A stretch of DNA of 64,000 nucleotides from Silene latifolia (Eukaryota > Streptophyta > Magnoliopsida > Caryophyllales > Caryophyllaceae), in assembly GCF_048544455.1 (NCBI RefSeq), contig NC_133537.1:13887541-13951540 (forward strand). The letters run 5' to 3'. Shown here piece after piece: positions 24,646 through 35,721 of this stretch. The position numbers and the translations under genes were made by a program. Within the stretch, counting starts at the first letter, position 1; every line of letters begins with the position of its first letter. Below the pieces are notes generated by a model, which saw nothing but the letters and a program-made list of their open reading frames with translations, was not told the origin of the DNA and searched no databases.

Positions 24646-27600
24646 TAGGGGTGAGCAAAACCGGGTACCCGATACGGTTTTCAAAACCGTATCGGGTATA
24701 CGGTTTTTTGAACACCATTTTTTTGCTTCCGGATACGAAACGGTTTTTAACGGGTATACGGTTTTCGGGTACCCGATTAAACCGTGACACGAAATCCGGG
24801 TACCCGAATACGGTTTTCTGAATTTTCATTAAATTCCAAAAAAAAAAAAAAAGAACACAAACTGAGGTACACTACTGCAAAGTGCAAAATGCAAATATTC
24901 TGCTTCAAGGCAAAACAAAGACCTGCCAAAGTGCCAAGTTCTAAATTAGAAGTTCAAACTTCAAAGTTCAAACATCACAAAATGCACCCAAATTAAAAGT
25001 TCAAAGTTCAAATATTACAAGTCTTACAAAACATCGTCTACGAAATATTCAATACAACCATCCAAGTGTCTAATACACGAAACAAAACGAAGCAATGGTT
25101 TGGCCAAGTAGTAAGACTTCAATTCTTCAAGACTCCGTTTCCTCATCGATCATGATGACATGATGCTCCAAGATCAAGTCTTTCATATCTGACAAAGATC
25201 ATATATTGAAATCATATATTGAAATTTAAGGTGAGATAAAAAAAGAAGAAGTAAAAACTTCAAATATAAAAACAAAGTTAGGAATAAAATAAAACCTTCT
25301 TGTAGTTTTTCGAATTCATTCAAGGCATCTTCTATGACAAGAGGAGAATTAGTAGTCCGGAGCCAATCTTGTGCACATATAAGGGCCTCCACCATTGATG
25401 GAGCTAAGGAAGTACGAAATGAATCTAATATTCGACCCCCCGTGCTAAAAGCTGACTCGGAAGCTACGGTAGAAACCGGGATGGCAAGCACATCTTTAGC
25501 CATCTTAGAAAGTATGGGATATCTTTTTTGATTATCTTTCCACCATTGTAATATATTAAAAGTTGGATCCCTACTTTCCCGGTCATCTTCTAAATACTTC
25601 TCCAACTCCGTTTTTTTCACAACTTCACCACCCATTTCTATTTCAAATTTATCAGCCAAAAGGGAACCAAAGTTAAACATATCATTAGTCTCACCCTCTT
25701 TTGACTTAACACCCATAGAAGTGGTAGAAGTAGAACTTGTAGAACATGAAGCTTCTTTGTTATTAGCCATAGGAGTAGCATAGAAGTCGAAAAGAGATTG
25801 GAAAAAGTATCTAATATTCAAGGACAACATTTTACCATTTTCCTGCCCATATGCTTTTTTCACCATCCAATCAACATACCCAAACTTCCATCTTGGGTCA
25901 AGGATAAGAGACACAAACAAAAGCAAATTGAGATTCTCAATTTTACCCCAATATTTGTCATATTTCTCCTTCATTTTTGCTGCCATTTTCCTAATGCCTT
26001 CAGTTTCATGGAGAAGATGTTCGGATATCACCTCACCAACACCAAATATCACATCTACATAGCTATTACTAGTGACATAACGGGATCCCGACATTTTCAC
26101 AGTGGCATCATAAAAAATTTTCAAGAAAGGTAGAATGTAAGTCACTTGTTTACAGTCATCAGCTAGAAGGGGTTCCTTAAGCTTTCTCATTTCTTTTTGA
26201 ACTTGAGTGTCTTTATTCATCAATAAACCAAATGCTTTTTTAAATTTCATGGCAGTTTCTAACATCAAATAAGTGGAGTTCCACCTAGTCTCAACATCTA
26301 AGCATAAAAGACTTTTAGTAGAAATTTTTTCCTCACGAGCACAAGCCATAAATTTTTGAGTTCTTGACGGCGAAGACCTTACAAATTTAACTAAAGTTCG
26401 GATTTTGAGAATTGATTTTTCTAAATCAGACAAACCCTCTTTCACTACCAAGTTCAAGATATGTGATGCACATCTCATATGCAAATATTTCCCTTCCATA
26501 ACATCACATTCTGAATTATTGAACTTCCTTCTTAAATAATCAACAGCAACATCATTAGAACTAGCATTGTCTACGGTAATCGTCATGACATTTTTCAAGT
26601 CCCAACCCGAAAGACATTTCTCAACAGTTTGACCAATGACCTTACCCGAGTGACCCGGAATCTGACAAAAATTAATGATCCTTTTATGCAAATTCCAATC
26701 AGCATCAATAAAATGAGCAGTTAAACACATGTACCCTAAATTTTGGCCCGAAGTCCAACAATCAGTTGTGAGACAAACTCTAGAAGACATTTTCCCAAAA
26801 AACTCATGTAATATTGTTCTTTTCTCAAGGTACAACTTATAACAATCTTTAGCTACTGTAAAACGGGAAGGAATAACAAACTGAGGATTCATATCCTTGC
26901 AAAACCCCTTAAATCCCTCTCCTTCAACAGTTTTAAAAGGCAACTCATCAATTATTATCATCTTAGCAAGTGATGTTCTAGCTTTTTCTTGATCAAAACT
27001 CCACACAGAAGGAACATTAACAGTTTGAATTGTACCATCATCATTCACAACAGTTTTAGACTCCATAGTAATCAATTTTTGTTTCCTATCAACATTTGCA
27101 GGCAACTTTGGACAACGAATTAAATGATTGCTTAATGTCCCAGTTCCATTACTCGACTTACAGCTTAACGTCTTATGACAATGTATGCATTCAGCAAAAT
27201 CGCGAACCTCAGCTTGCACATAATGTCCCCAATGAGGAGACTGATTTTTTCTATTTCTAACGAAAGGTTGTCCAGGGAACCAGGTATTACTTACATTGCT
27301 AGAGCTAGAAGGGAGTTTTGGACCTTTTGGTGGTCTCGCCCTCTTTTGCATGGTCGACTTCTGAGAATTTACCTTTGATCGTTTATTTGAAACTTCTTCT
27401 TCAAGGTCCTCCTCATCATGGTCCCCAAACTCCTCAACATCAATGACTCTTTCATCAATGTGATTGAAGGTGTCATTATCGTCATGACTCGATTCCATTC
27501 CTATGAAATAAGAAACATATTAAAATCAAAATACGGATTGTAAAACCAGTACGTCAAAATAAAACAGTTTTCTGTCGAAAATGCTACATAGTGCATACAT

Positions 27601-28522
27601 CAGAAATTCAACAAAGACCAGAAATTCAACAAAGACCTGCCAATAACCAGAAATTCAACAAAGACCAGAAATTCGAGTCGGCGATCTATAGTGAACACTC
27701 TGAAGTCTGAACAGCATCGAAAAAAAACGATTAAACAACCAGTTTGGCAACATATAAACAAAATCATTAAACAACATATAAACAAAATCGATTAAACATA
27801 CAAAATCAGCATTGAAACTCGAATTTTAGGAAAATGAAGGTATAGAATATACATCATTAAACAACATATAAACAAAATCGATTAAACAACATATAAAAAA
27901 AACGATTAAACATCATTAAACAACATATAAACAAAACGATTAAACATCATTAAACAACATATAAATCTGAACAAAAAATACACAAAAAGCATGCATAAAT
28001 CGAATTGAAAAGAAAACAAGGAAATCAAATTGAAAAAATACACAAAAAGCATACAGAAATCGAAGTACAAACAAAAATTAATTAAAATTAGAAAACTAAC
28101 CTTGTTAAAGAGATGATTTATTGATTTCTGACGCAGATCTGAATTGGGGACATGAATTTTAATTAGGGTTTAAATTGGGAGAAGTGGGAAATTGGGGATC
28201 TGAAGAAGGAGTGAAGAAATGGGACGTTTGGTTTGGTAGGTGAAATTCTAAGTGAATGAGTTATGAGACGGCTGGTGAGTTTAGGGTTATTCGTCCTTTA
28301 TTTTTTTATTTTTTTTTTTTTTTTTTTAATAAAACTAAAAACCGGGTCAAACCGGGTATACGCTTTCCCAATTCTAGTGACCCGGATACGAAACGGTTTT
28401 TAAAAAACCGTTTCGGGTATACGGAAATAAAAAACGTATATACGGAAAACCGTATAATTAAAACCGTATACCGTATCGTATCCGTATTAAAAAACCGTTT
28501 CGTATATTTTTGCTCACCCCTA
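24646..28522 (-). mobile_element. hAT transposon, apparently whole and autonomous
   Basis: 3877 bp. The left tip taggggtgagcaaaa and the right tip are exact inverted repeats of 15 bp. Both sides carry the 8-bp target duplication ggtaacgg (24638-24645 and 28523-28530), the length diagnostic of hAT. Subterminal regions (24660-24810 and 28335-28510) are full of inverted copies of ccgtatcgggtatacggttt-type words, as expected for transposase-binding sites. An uninterrupted transposase gene lies inside on the minus strand. The perfect duplications and open transposase point to a recent insertion, inside an exon of an ABCI20-like gene fragment. Confidence 0.92.
25127..27498 (-). CDS. hAT transposase, BED zinc finger and hAT dimerisation domain
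   Basis: Cuts and moves the surrounding hAT element by a DDE-type reaction in the nucleus. Two exons are proposed: 27498-25296, and 25188-25127 after a 107-bp GT..AG intron. Together they give 754 residues. Reading through the intron instead gives 771 residues with an odd hydrophobic tail, so splicing is more likely; the second exon ends DMKDLILEHHVIM plus acidic residues. An acidic N-terminus with a basic patch (KRSKVNSQKSTMQKRARPP) may act as a nuclear localisation signal. A BED-type zinc finger follows (CIHCHKTLSC ... GTLSNHLIRC, about residues 105-132). The C-terminus has the hAT dimerisation block, from YLEDDRESRDPTFNILQWW through LAIPVSTVASESAFS to ALICAQDWL. No stop or frameshift interrupts it. 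Confidence 0.9.
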
Positions 28523-28603
28523 GGTAACGGTCACCGGCATTAAGCGTGGCGGAGAAATCTTGAATGAGAGGAGTGGATCCCGGAGGCGGATGGCCGTCGA
28601 TTC

Positions 28604-29029
28604 CTTTTATATGACCCTGATTTCTTGTGCTTATGCTGGGACTGGAAATATTCTTAAAGTTTGTTTCTACTCTTTGGTAGTCATCGTGCAAGACCAACAA
28701 CCCCATTTTATTTTCTATCTAGCTTCTCGTCTAATTCGACTACAAACAACACAAACAACAATAAATTGGATCATACTGAACAAAGAACCAATGGTACTAA
28801 AGAAAGGGAAATCAACAAACCCTAATTTTTAAAGATCGCCTAATTCAACTACAACAATATAATTAACAATAAATCGAATCAAATAAAATTAAACTGAACA
28901 AAAACACCAATGAAAATAATCAACAAAGAAAGGCATAATAGAGGATGATAACTACCTATATGGATGCGCAACAACTGTAGGAAGAAAGAAATCGACATCG
29001 TCGCATATGGCACTGTGATATTTGAGAGG
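28604..29029. other. Upstream of the ABCI20-like fragment
   Basis: On the minus strand this would be intron and 5' sequence of the ABCI20-like fragment. The expected first exon (start of the protein up to the FTYP motif) was not identified. Confidence 0.4.
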
Positions 29030-29260
29030 AACTCGGTGGGTGAGAGTGAGATGAGTAGTGAGTAATGAGAAATGAGAGTGAGACGGAATGAGTGGAGTAG
29101 AGAGTCAGAGAGAATGGTAAATATGTGGTTGTGAGTGAATGAAGAATGGAGGACGGAGATCTAAAGGGGAGATCTAACGGTAGAGGGAGAACTTGGGGTG
29201 GTACTATTCATCGCTACAGTACACCCAAGTATAAACTTTTTAAGGGGTTAAGGATTTGTT
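29030..29260. repeat. Second copy of the 230-bp segment seen at 18130
   Basis: Same order of shared words as 18130-18360, including actattcatcgcta and taaactttttaa.gggtt. It lies just upstream of the ABCI20-like fragment, so it may derive from a 5' region. Confidence 0.6.
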
Positions 29261-29572
29261 TTTAACAAATGCTCACATCTGATTGTAAAATGGTATCAAA
29301 ACTCTGTCTTATTGTTTCGGACAAAAATAGTCCGTTTGAAAACAGACAAACTCAATGTCCTCCAATTTTCTCGTCAACCACCAAAGTCCAAAGCCCCACC
29401 TCACCTAAGAAGCCAAGAGTCTAAACAATCTCCTCTACATTCCCTACTACATCCACGAGGAGTCGGATAGTATAGTAAGGAGGAGTATTCACTGTCCGAA
29501 TTTCTAGGAAAAAAGTTAAAATTATTGATCTTTGCTACTTGCAAACCTCTAAACACACGTCTCAACAAAAAT

Positions 29573-29573
<1 letters not shown>
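29261..29573. other. Intergenic DNA without recognised features
   Basis: Nothing recognisable beyond simple AT-rich sequence. Confidence 0.5.

Positions 29574-29663
<90 letters not shown>
29574..29663. repeat. (AT)n microsatellite
   Basis: About 90 bp of pure AT dinucleotides. It directly abuts the end of the inverted-repeat element at 29664. Confidence 0.95.
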
Positions 29664-29667
<4 letters not shown>

Positions 29668-30248
29668 TAGGATCACATGAGTCCACCCTATCTTTTTGAG
29701 TCCGTGAGTCCATGATATAATATCACACTTTATATTAAATAATATCACAGCTTACAGTATCACACGTTATACTAAACAATATCACAACAGGAAAAAAGAA
29801 CTTTTTGAAAAAAAAAATGAAAAAAAAATCGTGATATTGTTTTGTAATACAATATCACACGTTATGTTAAACAATATCACACGCTATAGTAAACAATATC
29901 ACAGCTTTCACGAAAAAAAATTGTTAAAAAAAATTTTCGAAAAAAAAAATTTTGAAAAAAAAAATTCGTGATATTGTTTTGTAATACAATATCACAAGTT
30001 ATGCTAAACAATATCACGCGTTATACTAAACAATATCACAGCTTACACGAAAAAAAATGTTAAAAAAAATTTTCGAAAAAAAAAATCAAAAAAAAAAATT
30101 TGAAAAAAAAAATTTCGAAAAAAAAAAATTTTGAATTTTTTTTTTTATTTTGAAAAAAAAAATTTCGTGATATTGTTTTGTATAGTGCTTGATATTGTTT
30201 TATGGACTCATGGACTCAAATATTTAGGTGGACTCACCGGATCCCACC
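29664..30248. mobile_element. GAGTCCA-ended inverted-repeat element, copy A
   Basis: The left tip gaattaggatcacatgagtc continues to two further gagtcc words. The right tip, read in reverse, is ggtgggatccggtgagtcca with the same spacing of gagtcc words, so the termini are imperfect inverted repeats of about 45 bp. The interior is made of repeated aaacaatatcacacgttata-type words and poly-A/poly-T tracts; no protein is encoded. Both sides are (AT)n tracts. This resembles plant elements that insert into (AT)n microsatellites (rice Micron is one such group); assignment to a named superfamily is not possible here. Confidence 0.65.
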
Positions 30249-30264
30249 TATATATATATATATA

Positions 30265-31672
30265 TGATGAGTCATAATTATATACATATTTATGCCTCCC
30301 CTTAATTACTTTTGATACGGTTTTCGTGCTAGTTTATATCATTTACATGTCTTTTATGTTAGAATGTGTATACTTCCGCCTTTTGATGTTTAATGCACAA
30401 ATGATGCATTTGAGGAGCAAAGGAATGAAATGGGCATCACGAAGTGGGCATAAAGGGATACACGAAGCATGGCACGAGAATCCATAAGAATGAAGGAAGA
30501 GAAGTTAAGAAGAAAACACGAAGAAAAGAGCTTCTTATTACAAGTGCCTACTTTGAAGAGCCATATCTCGAGTTCTACAACATATTTTCAGGTGATTCCA
30601 ATTGGAGATGAAAGCTTATCCTCTTAGCTTTCCAACGCCACAAAAATCGCTTGTTTCTGACAAGTAACGAAGAAATGACGGCCGTTTGAAAATCAGAGCG
30701 CGAAGCAGGAAATTGGTGCCTCGATCGAGTCAACCTTGGCTCGATCGAGGAACTTCATGCTCGATCGAGTCACTCTCGACTCGATCGAGGAACCTTCCAG
30801 TTTTATAATTCCCGCAACTTTTCTTAAGTCGGTTATGTATTGCTATAAATACCAAAACTCGTACCCTAGGTTATTTATGCTTTATTTTACATAGGTTTAG
30901 TATAGCTACCTTAGAAAACTCTCTCAAATACTTAGTTTAGTTTATTTATTGTTCTTCATTCCGAATCTAAGTATTCCTTTATTACGGTATCAATCTTTCT
31001 TTAATAATTATTCTATCATTATTGTTCATCTTTTATGTTCTTAATTATGCTTTCTTATATCGTTATTGTTGTTATTATAATTACTATGAGTAGCTAAATC
31101 TTCATCTAGGATGAAAGGGATCTAGGTTAATTAGAAAGGGGAAATTGTTTAATTGCTAGTGAAATCGTATAAGTTGTCGTTTGATTATTGTTCTTCTTCT
31201 AGTTAATTAACTTAGGCCTGAGTTGTTAATTAGTGTAGCGAATTAATCCTTTCACCGACCGGGTTAGAATTAATATAGGCTGCGATAATCAAATAGATTG
31301 TATCTAATTATAGCGACCGCGTGTTAGAATCGATCTAAAGGGCATAATAGAGTCGACCGATCTTATGACCTTAGATAACTTGGTAGATCTAGCAATTGAT
31401 TAATAGACCCCATATAATTGACCTAGTGAACCGGAAATCCTAGACTTTTAATATCATCGTTTAAACCTCTTTTTATTACTCGCGCTTAGTTGGTTAGATA
31501 ACAAACAAAACAAACCCCCAGAAAACGGTTACCTTTAAGACAGATTTAAATATCAACAAACTAGATAATCACCGCCTCCCTGTGGATTCGACCCTGACTT
31601 ACCGCTAGCTATTTTGTTAGTAGTAGTTTAGGTTTACTTTGATTAAGGCAAACGACTGAAATAACCTTATCA
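30265..31672 (+). mobile_element. Solo LTR of a Ty3/Gypsy (Athila/Tat-type) element
   Basis: Starts tgatgagtcataattata, ends ataaccttatca, and is flanked by atata on both sides, consistent with a 5-bp target duplication in an (AT)n tract. The body has the typical ctcgatcgag repeats (30720-30800), a TATA box in tgctataaatacc, and a 3' part with ctccctgtggattcgaccct, a well-known ending of plant gypsy LTRs. No internal region or second LTR is present, so it is a recombined solo LTR. It lies within the AT tract between elements A and B. Confidence 0.75.
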
Positions 31673-31682
31673 ATATATATAT

Positions 31683-32432
31683 GCAAGATCCGGTGAGTCC
31701 ACCTAAATATTTGAGTCCCGTGAGTCCACTTATGTATCACAGCCTATACACAAGAATATCAAACACTACACAAAACAATATCACTGCTTATACTGAACAA
31801 TATCACGCAAAATATACAACGAAAATAGTAAAAAGAAGGCTTAAAACTATAGTCAGTGACATTAATCGTCGACGGCAACCACCCACGACTCACCATCACC
31901 CCTTAACCTCCCCAACAACCACCACCCACGACCCACCACCACACGTTCACCTCCACACCAACCACCACCACGGCGCACAAGTTCGTCTCACGACCATCGC
32001 TACCACCCCTCACTAACATACAATCAACGATCCTTCTTCCATTAACCTCCATTAAAGAACAACGCCGCCGCTGTTAAATTAGGGGTCTAATCGCCGGTGA
32101 TGAAGAAAATAGGCGAATATAAAGAAGAGAACAAGAGAGGAAAAAATATAAAAGAAGTAATATGCAATAACTCCGACGAACACGCCGCCAAAATCAACTC
32201 ACCGGCGGAAAAGTGCGTGAGAATGATGGTATTTGTTGGAGCTCCGACCCTAGCACTGATGGGTGTAAGAAAAAGTATGAGAAAAGAAGTTAATAACAGA
32301 GAGGGCGAATCTAGTTCAGCAAGAGTGATATTGTTTAATATGACGCGTGATATTGTTTAGTATAACTTGTGATATTGTTTCGCTGGACTCACGGACTCAA
32401 AAAGATAGGGTGGACTCATGTGATCCTAATTC
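31683..32432. mobile_element. GAGTCCA-ended inverted-repeat element, copy B (reverse orientation)
   Basis: Its left tip (gcaagatccggtgagtccac) matches the right tip of copy A read in reverse, and its right tip (gactcatgtgatcctaattc) matches the left tip of A in reverse. So B is an inverted relative of A. The interior differs, with CAC/CCA-rich sequence and short open frames, but keeps the gtgatattgtttagtata words near the right end. Confidence 0.65.
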
Positions 32433-32560
<128 letters not shown>

Positions 32561-32844
32561 AGTTCTAATGAGTCCAACATGTGCCATTGAGTCCATAAGT
32601 CCCTCTAAGGGCCATTGGATGGACTCAATGGATGGTTGAAATGAATTTGATTAAAGGCTATTAAAAAGAAAAAGTAAAAAATGTGGATGGTTGGATTGAG
32701 ATGGGTGGTTGAGATTGAAAATTACCAAAAAAAATTACCACTAATCAAATTTCTATACACTAATTAATTTTTCTTTCTCTCTCTAGCCCCTAATTAATCA
32801 GTTTTGAGTTTCAGATTTCAGAAGTGTAAATGTAATGTTGTATG

Positions 32845-33640
32845 AGTTTTACTAGTGTAAATGTGATGTTTTACGAGTGTAAATGTAACATTTTAAGAGT
32901 GTAAAATTTATTTTTTGTTACGGAAATTTTGAATTTATATAATTTTAACACTTTACAAGTGTAAATGCGATGTTTTACGAGTGTAAATGTAACATTTTAA
33001 GAGTGTAAATTTGATTTTTTGTGACGAAAATTTTGAATTTATATAATTTTAACATTTTACAAGTGTAAATGTGATGTTTTACGAGTGTAAATGTAACATT
33101 TTAAGAGTGTAAATTTGATTTTTTGTGACGGAAATTTTAAATTTATATAATTTTAACATTTTACAAGTGTAAATGTGATGTTTTACGAGTGTAAATGTAA
33201 CATTTTAAGAGTGTAAATTTGATTTTTTGTGACGGAAATTTTGAATTTATATAATTTTAACATTTTACAAGTGTAAATGTGATGTTTTACGAGTGTAAAT
33301 GTAACATTTTAAGAGTGTAAATTTGATTTTTTGTGACGGAAATTTTAAATTTATACTATAATTTTAACATATTACAAGTGTAAATTTGATGTTTTACGAG
33401 TGTAAATGTAACCTTTTAAGAGTGTACATTTGATTTTTTGTGACGGAAATTTTGAATTTATATAATTTTAACATTTTACAAGTGTAAATGTGATGTTTTC
33501 CGAGTGTAAATGTAACATTTTAAGAGTGTAAATTTGATTTTTTGTGACGGAAATTTTGAATTTATATAATTTTAACATTTTACAAGTGTAAATGTGATGT
33601 TTTCCGAGTGTAAATGTAGTATTTTAAGTGTAAATTTGAA
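32845..33640. repeat. 104-bp minisatellite, about 7.5 copies
   Basis: The word ttttacgagtgtaaatgtaa recurs at 32869, 32973, 33077 and 33181 and onward at the same 104-bp step, followed each time by cattttaagagtgtaaattt and gacggaaattttgaatttat. Copies are highly alike, so the array expanded recently. Confidence 0.9.
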
Positions 33641-33814
33641 GATTTAAGAGTGTAAATTTGGTCCTTTGAGTGTGACTTTGGTCCTTTATAAGTGTAACTT
33701 TGGTCCTTTTACGATTAAAACTTTAGTCCGACTCCCAACAAACACCACCAACGCCGTCCTCCACCACCAACTCATATCCACGAAAATATGAGTCCAAATA
33801 TATATAAATTAAAC

Positions 33815-34262
33815 GAGTGTAAATGTTCAGATATACGAGTGTAAATGTAAAGAAATATGAGTGTAAATGTTAAGAAATATGAGTGTAAATGTACACAAAT
33901 ACAAGTGTAAATGTTAAGATTTATGAGTGTAAATGTAAAGAAATATGAGTGTAAATGTTAAGAAATATGAGTGTAAATGTACACAAATACAAGTGTAAAT
34001 GTTAAGATTTATGAGTGTAAATGTAAAGAAATATGAGTGTAAATGTTAAGAAATATGAGTGTAAATGTACACAAATACAAGTGTAAATGTTAAGATTTAC
34101 GAGTGTAAATGTAAAGAAATATGAGTGTAAATGTTAAGAAATATGAGTGTCAATGTAAAAAATTGTGAGTATAAATCTGAGAAATGCGTGTAAATGTAAA
34201 GAAATATGAGTGTAAATGTAAAAAAATACAAGTGTAAATGTAAAAAAATACGAGTATAAATC
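33815..34262. repeat. 22-bp repeat with an 88-bp higher-order unit
   Basis: The monomer gagtgtaaatgtaaagaaat (plus at) recurs with four variant tails in a fixed order (aaagaaatat, taagaaatat, acacaaatac, taagatttat), making an 88-bp four-monomer unit repeated about three times before decaying. The core agtgtaaatgt is shared with the 104-bp array, so both grew from one word. Confidence 0.85.
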
Positions 34263-34779
34263 TGGAACAATAACAATAACACCAACGATTAACAAAAACA
34301 GATCTTAAAAAGACTAAATATCTAATTTATAGATCTAAAAATAAAAGTAGATTTAAACTACTATATATTTATTAGATCTACGAATGTAGATTTAATAAAA
34401 TACGAGTGTAAATCTGAAAGATGAATGTAACTTTAATAAATTGTGTCTTTTTTTTAGATTTACACGAGATTAGTGAAAAAATATAAACAACAATTTAAAA
34501 AAAAAGAAAAGAAAAAAAAAGAAATAAATATAAATACAAAACGAGCAAACAAACGACAAACACTAAATCTCTATAAACACTAAACACCAATGGTCAGAGC
34601 AAACAAACACAAACACTAAACTCTATTTGTGGTAGGGCAATGGTCAGATCTGGAGGGCAATGAGCAAACAAACACAAACACTAAACTCTAAACTCTATTT
34701 GTGGTAGGGCAATGAGCAAACAAACACAAACACTAAACGACAATGGTCAGATCTGCAAAAAAGAGTGGAGATATGGTGG

Positions 34780-35290
34780 TGTCGGGTTGTGACTTGCGAG
34801 AATGGCGGGTAGGGGTGGTCGGTTGGTGAAAGGAAGGGAGGTGGTTGGGCTGTTGGAGGTGTGGGGCTCGGATCTGGAGGTGGTTGTGGTTGTGGTTGTG
34901 GTTGTCGTGGGGTGGTGGTGAGGTAGTGGTGGTTGTCGTGGGGTGGTCGTGAAGTTGTGGTGGTTGTCGTGAGGTATTTGTGGTGGGGTGGTCGTGAGGC
35001 AGTGGTGGTTGTAGTGAGGTGGTTGTGGTGGATCTGAAAAGGCGCTGCGTTTTTTTTTTTGGATTGTTGGTGATGGTGGTGGGGTGCTGCTAGTTGGTGG
35101 GTGGTGGTGGTGGGGCTGCGAATTGGTGGTGGCGGCAGTAGTGCGAGTTGGTGGTGGCGGCAGTTGTGGGGTGGTTGTGGTGGATCTGGAAAGAGAGGTG
35201 GCGGTGGGTGGTGACGGTGATGTTGAGGTGGCGGGTGTGTGGGTGGTGGGTGGTGTGTTGTGGTGGTGGTGGGTGATGACTGAGAGGATT
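34780..35290. repeat. GGT/GTGGTG-rich low-complexity block
   Basis: Strongly strand-biased G/T sequence with repeated ggtggttgt and gtcgtg words. The Gly/Val-rich open frame it produces at 35084-35296 is a composition artefact. Confidence 0.7.
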
Positions 35291-35634
35291 GAATGAGGGG
35301 GAAATTTTTTTTTTTGATTTTTTTTAAATTATTTGGTTATTGATTTTTGTTGGATTTTTGAGAGGAATTGAATTTTTTTGATTTTTAGAGAGATGAGAGG
35401 AATGATAATTGTGTGAGATGAGAGAGAAGTGAGTGGAAAATAAATGTTATATAGTAAAATTAGTGGTTGATTAGTGGAGGTAGTGAGGGAAAGTGATTAA
35501 TTAGCTTCAATCCCCTCCATTTAGCATTAATCCCTCCCTTTTCCCCTTCAATCTCAACCCTCCATCCTATCTTTTTAATGACTCTTAAGAGGACTTATGG
35601 ACTCAATGAATTTGGGTGGACTCCTTAATCCTTC

Positions 35635-35635
<1 letters not shown>

Positions 35636-35721
<86 letters not shown>

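Larger units (their letters stand above)
24367..28603 (-). pseudogene. ABCI20: ABCI20-like ABC-family ATPase, 5' fragment split by hAT insertion
   Basis: Two adjoining exons of a soluble ABC protein of subfamily I (NAP type). One exon is in two parts, 28603-28523 and 24637-24614. It reads GIDGHPPPGSTPLIQDFSAT up to a Walker A region, LLVGSNGAG, and is cut by the transposon at 24646-28522. The next exon, 24500-24367, reads [20 protein letters not shown] onward to [10 protein letters not shown] and has a GT donor. Without the insertion the 105-nt exon joins the 134-nt exon in phase. The match to Arabidopsis ABCI20 is from memory but nearly residue for residue. The first exon, ABC signature, Walker B and C-terminus were not found, so this is a truncated copy even without the transposon. 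Confidence 0.8.

Noticed and set aside
25798-26133. Plus-strand frame opposite the hAT transposase
   Set aside because: Shadow of the real minus-strand transposase gene.
30720-30800. ctcgatcgag palindromes as operator sites
   Set aside because: They are a known feature of plant gypsy LTRs and lie inside the solo LTR.
33815-34262. Regular short repeats resembling a CRISPR array
   Set aside because: Monomers are contiguous with no unique spacers, in a plant genome and inside a transposon; it is a minisatellite.
35084-35296. Gly/Val/Trp-rich open frame
   Set aside because: Produced by the GGT-rich low-complexity block inside element C; no start context or domain.
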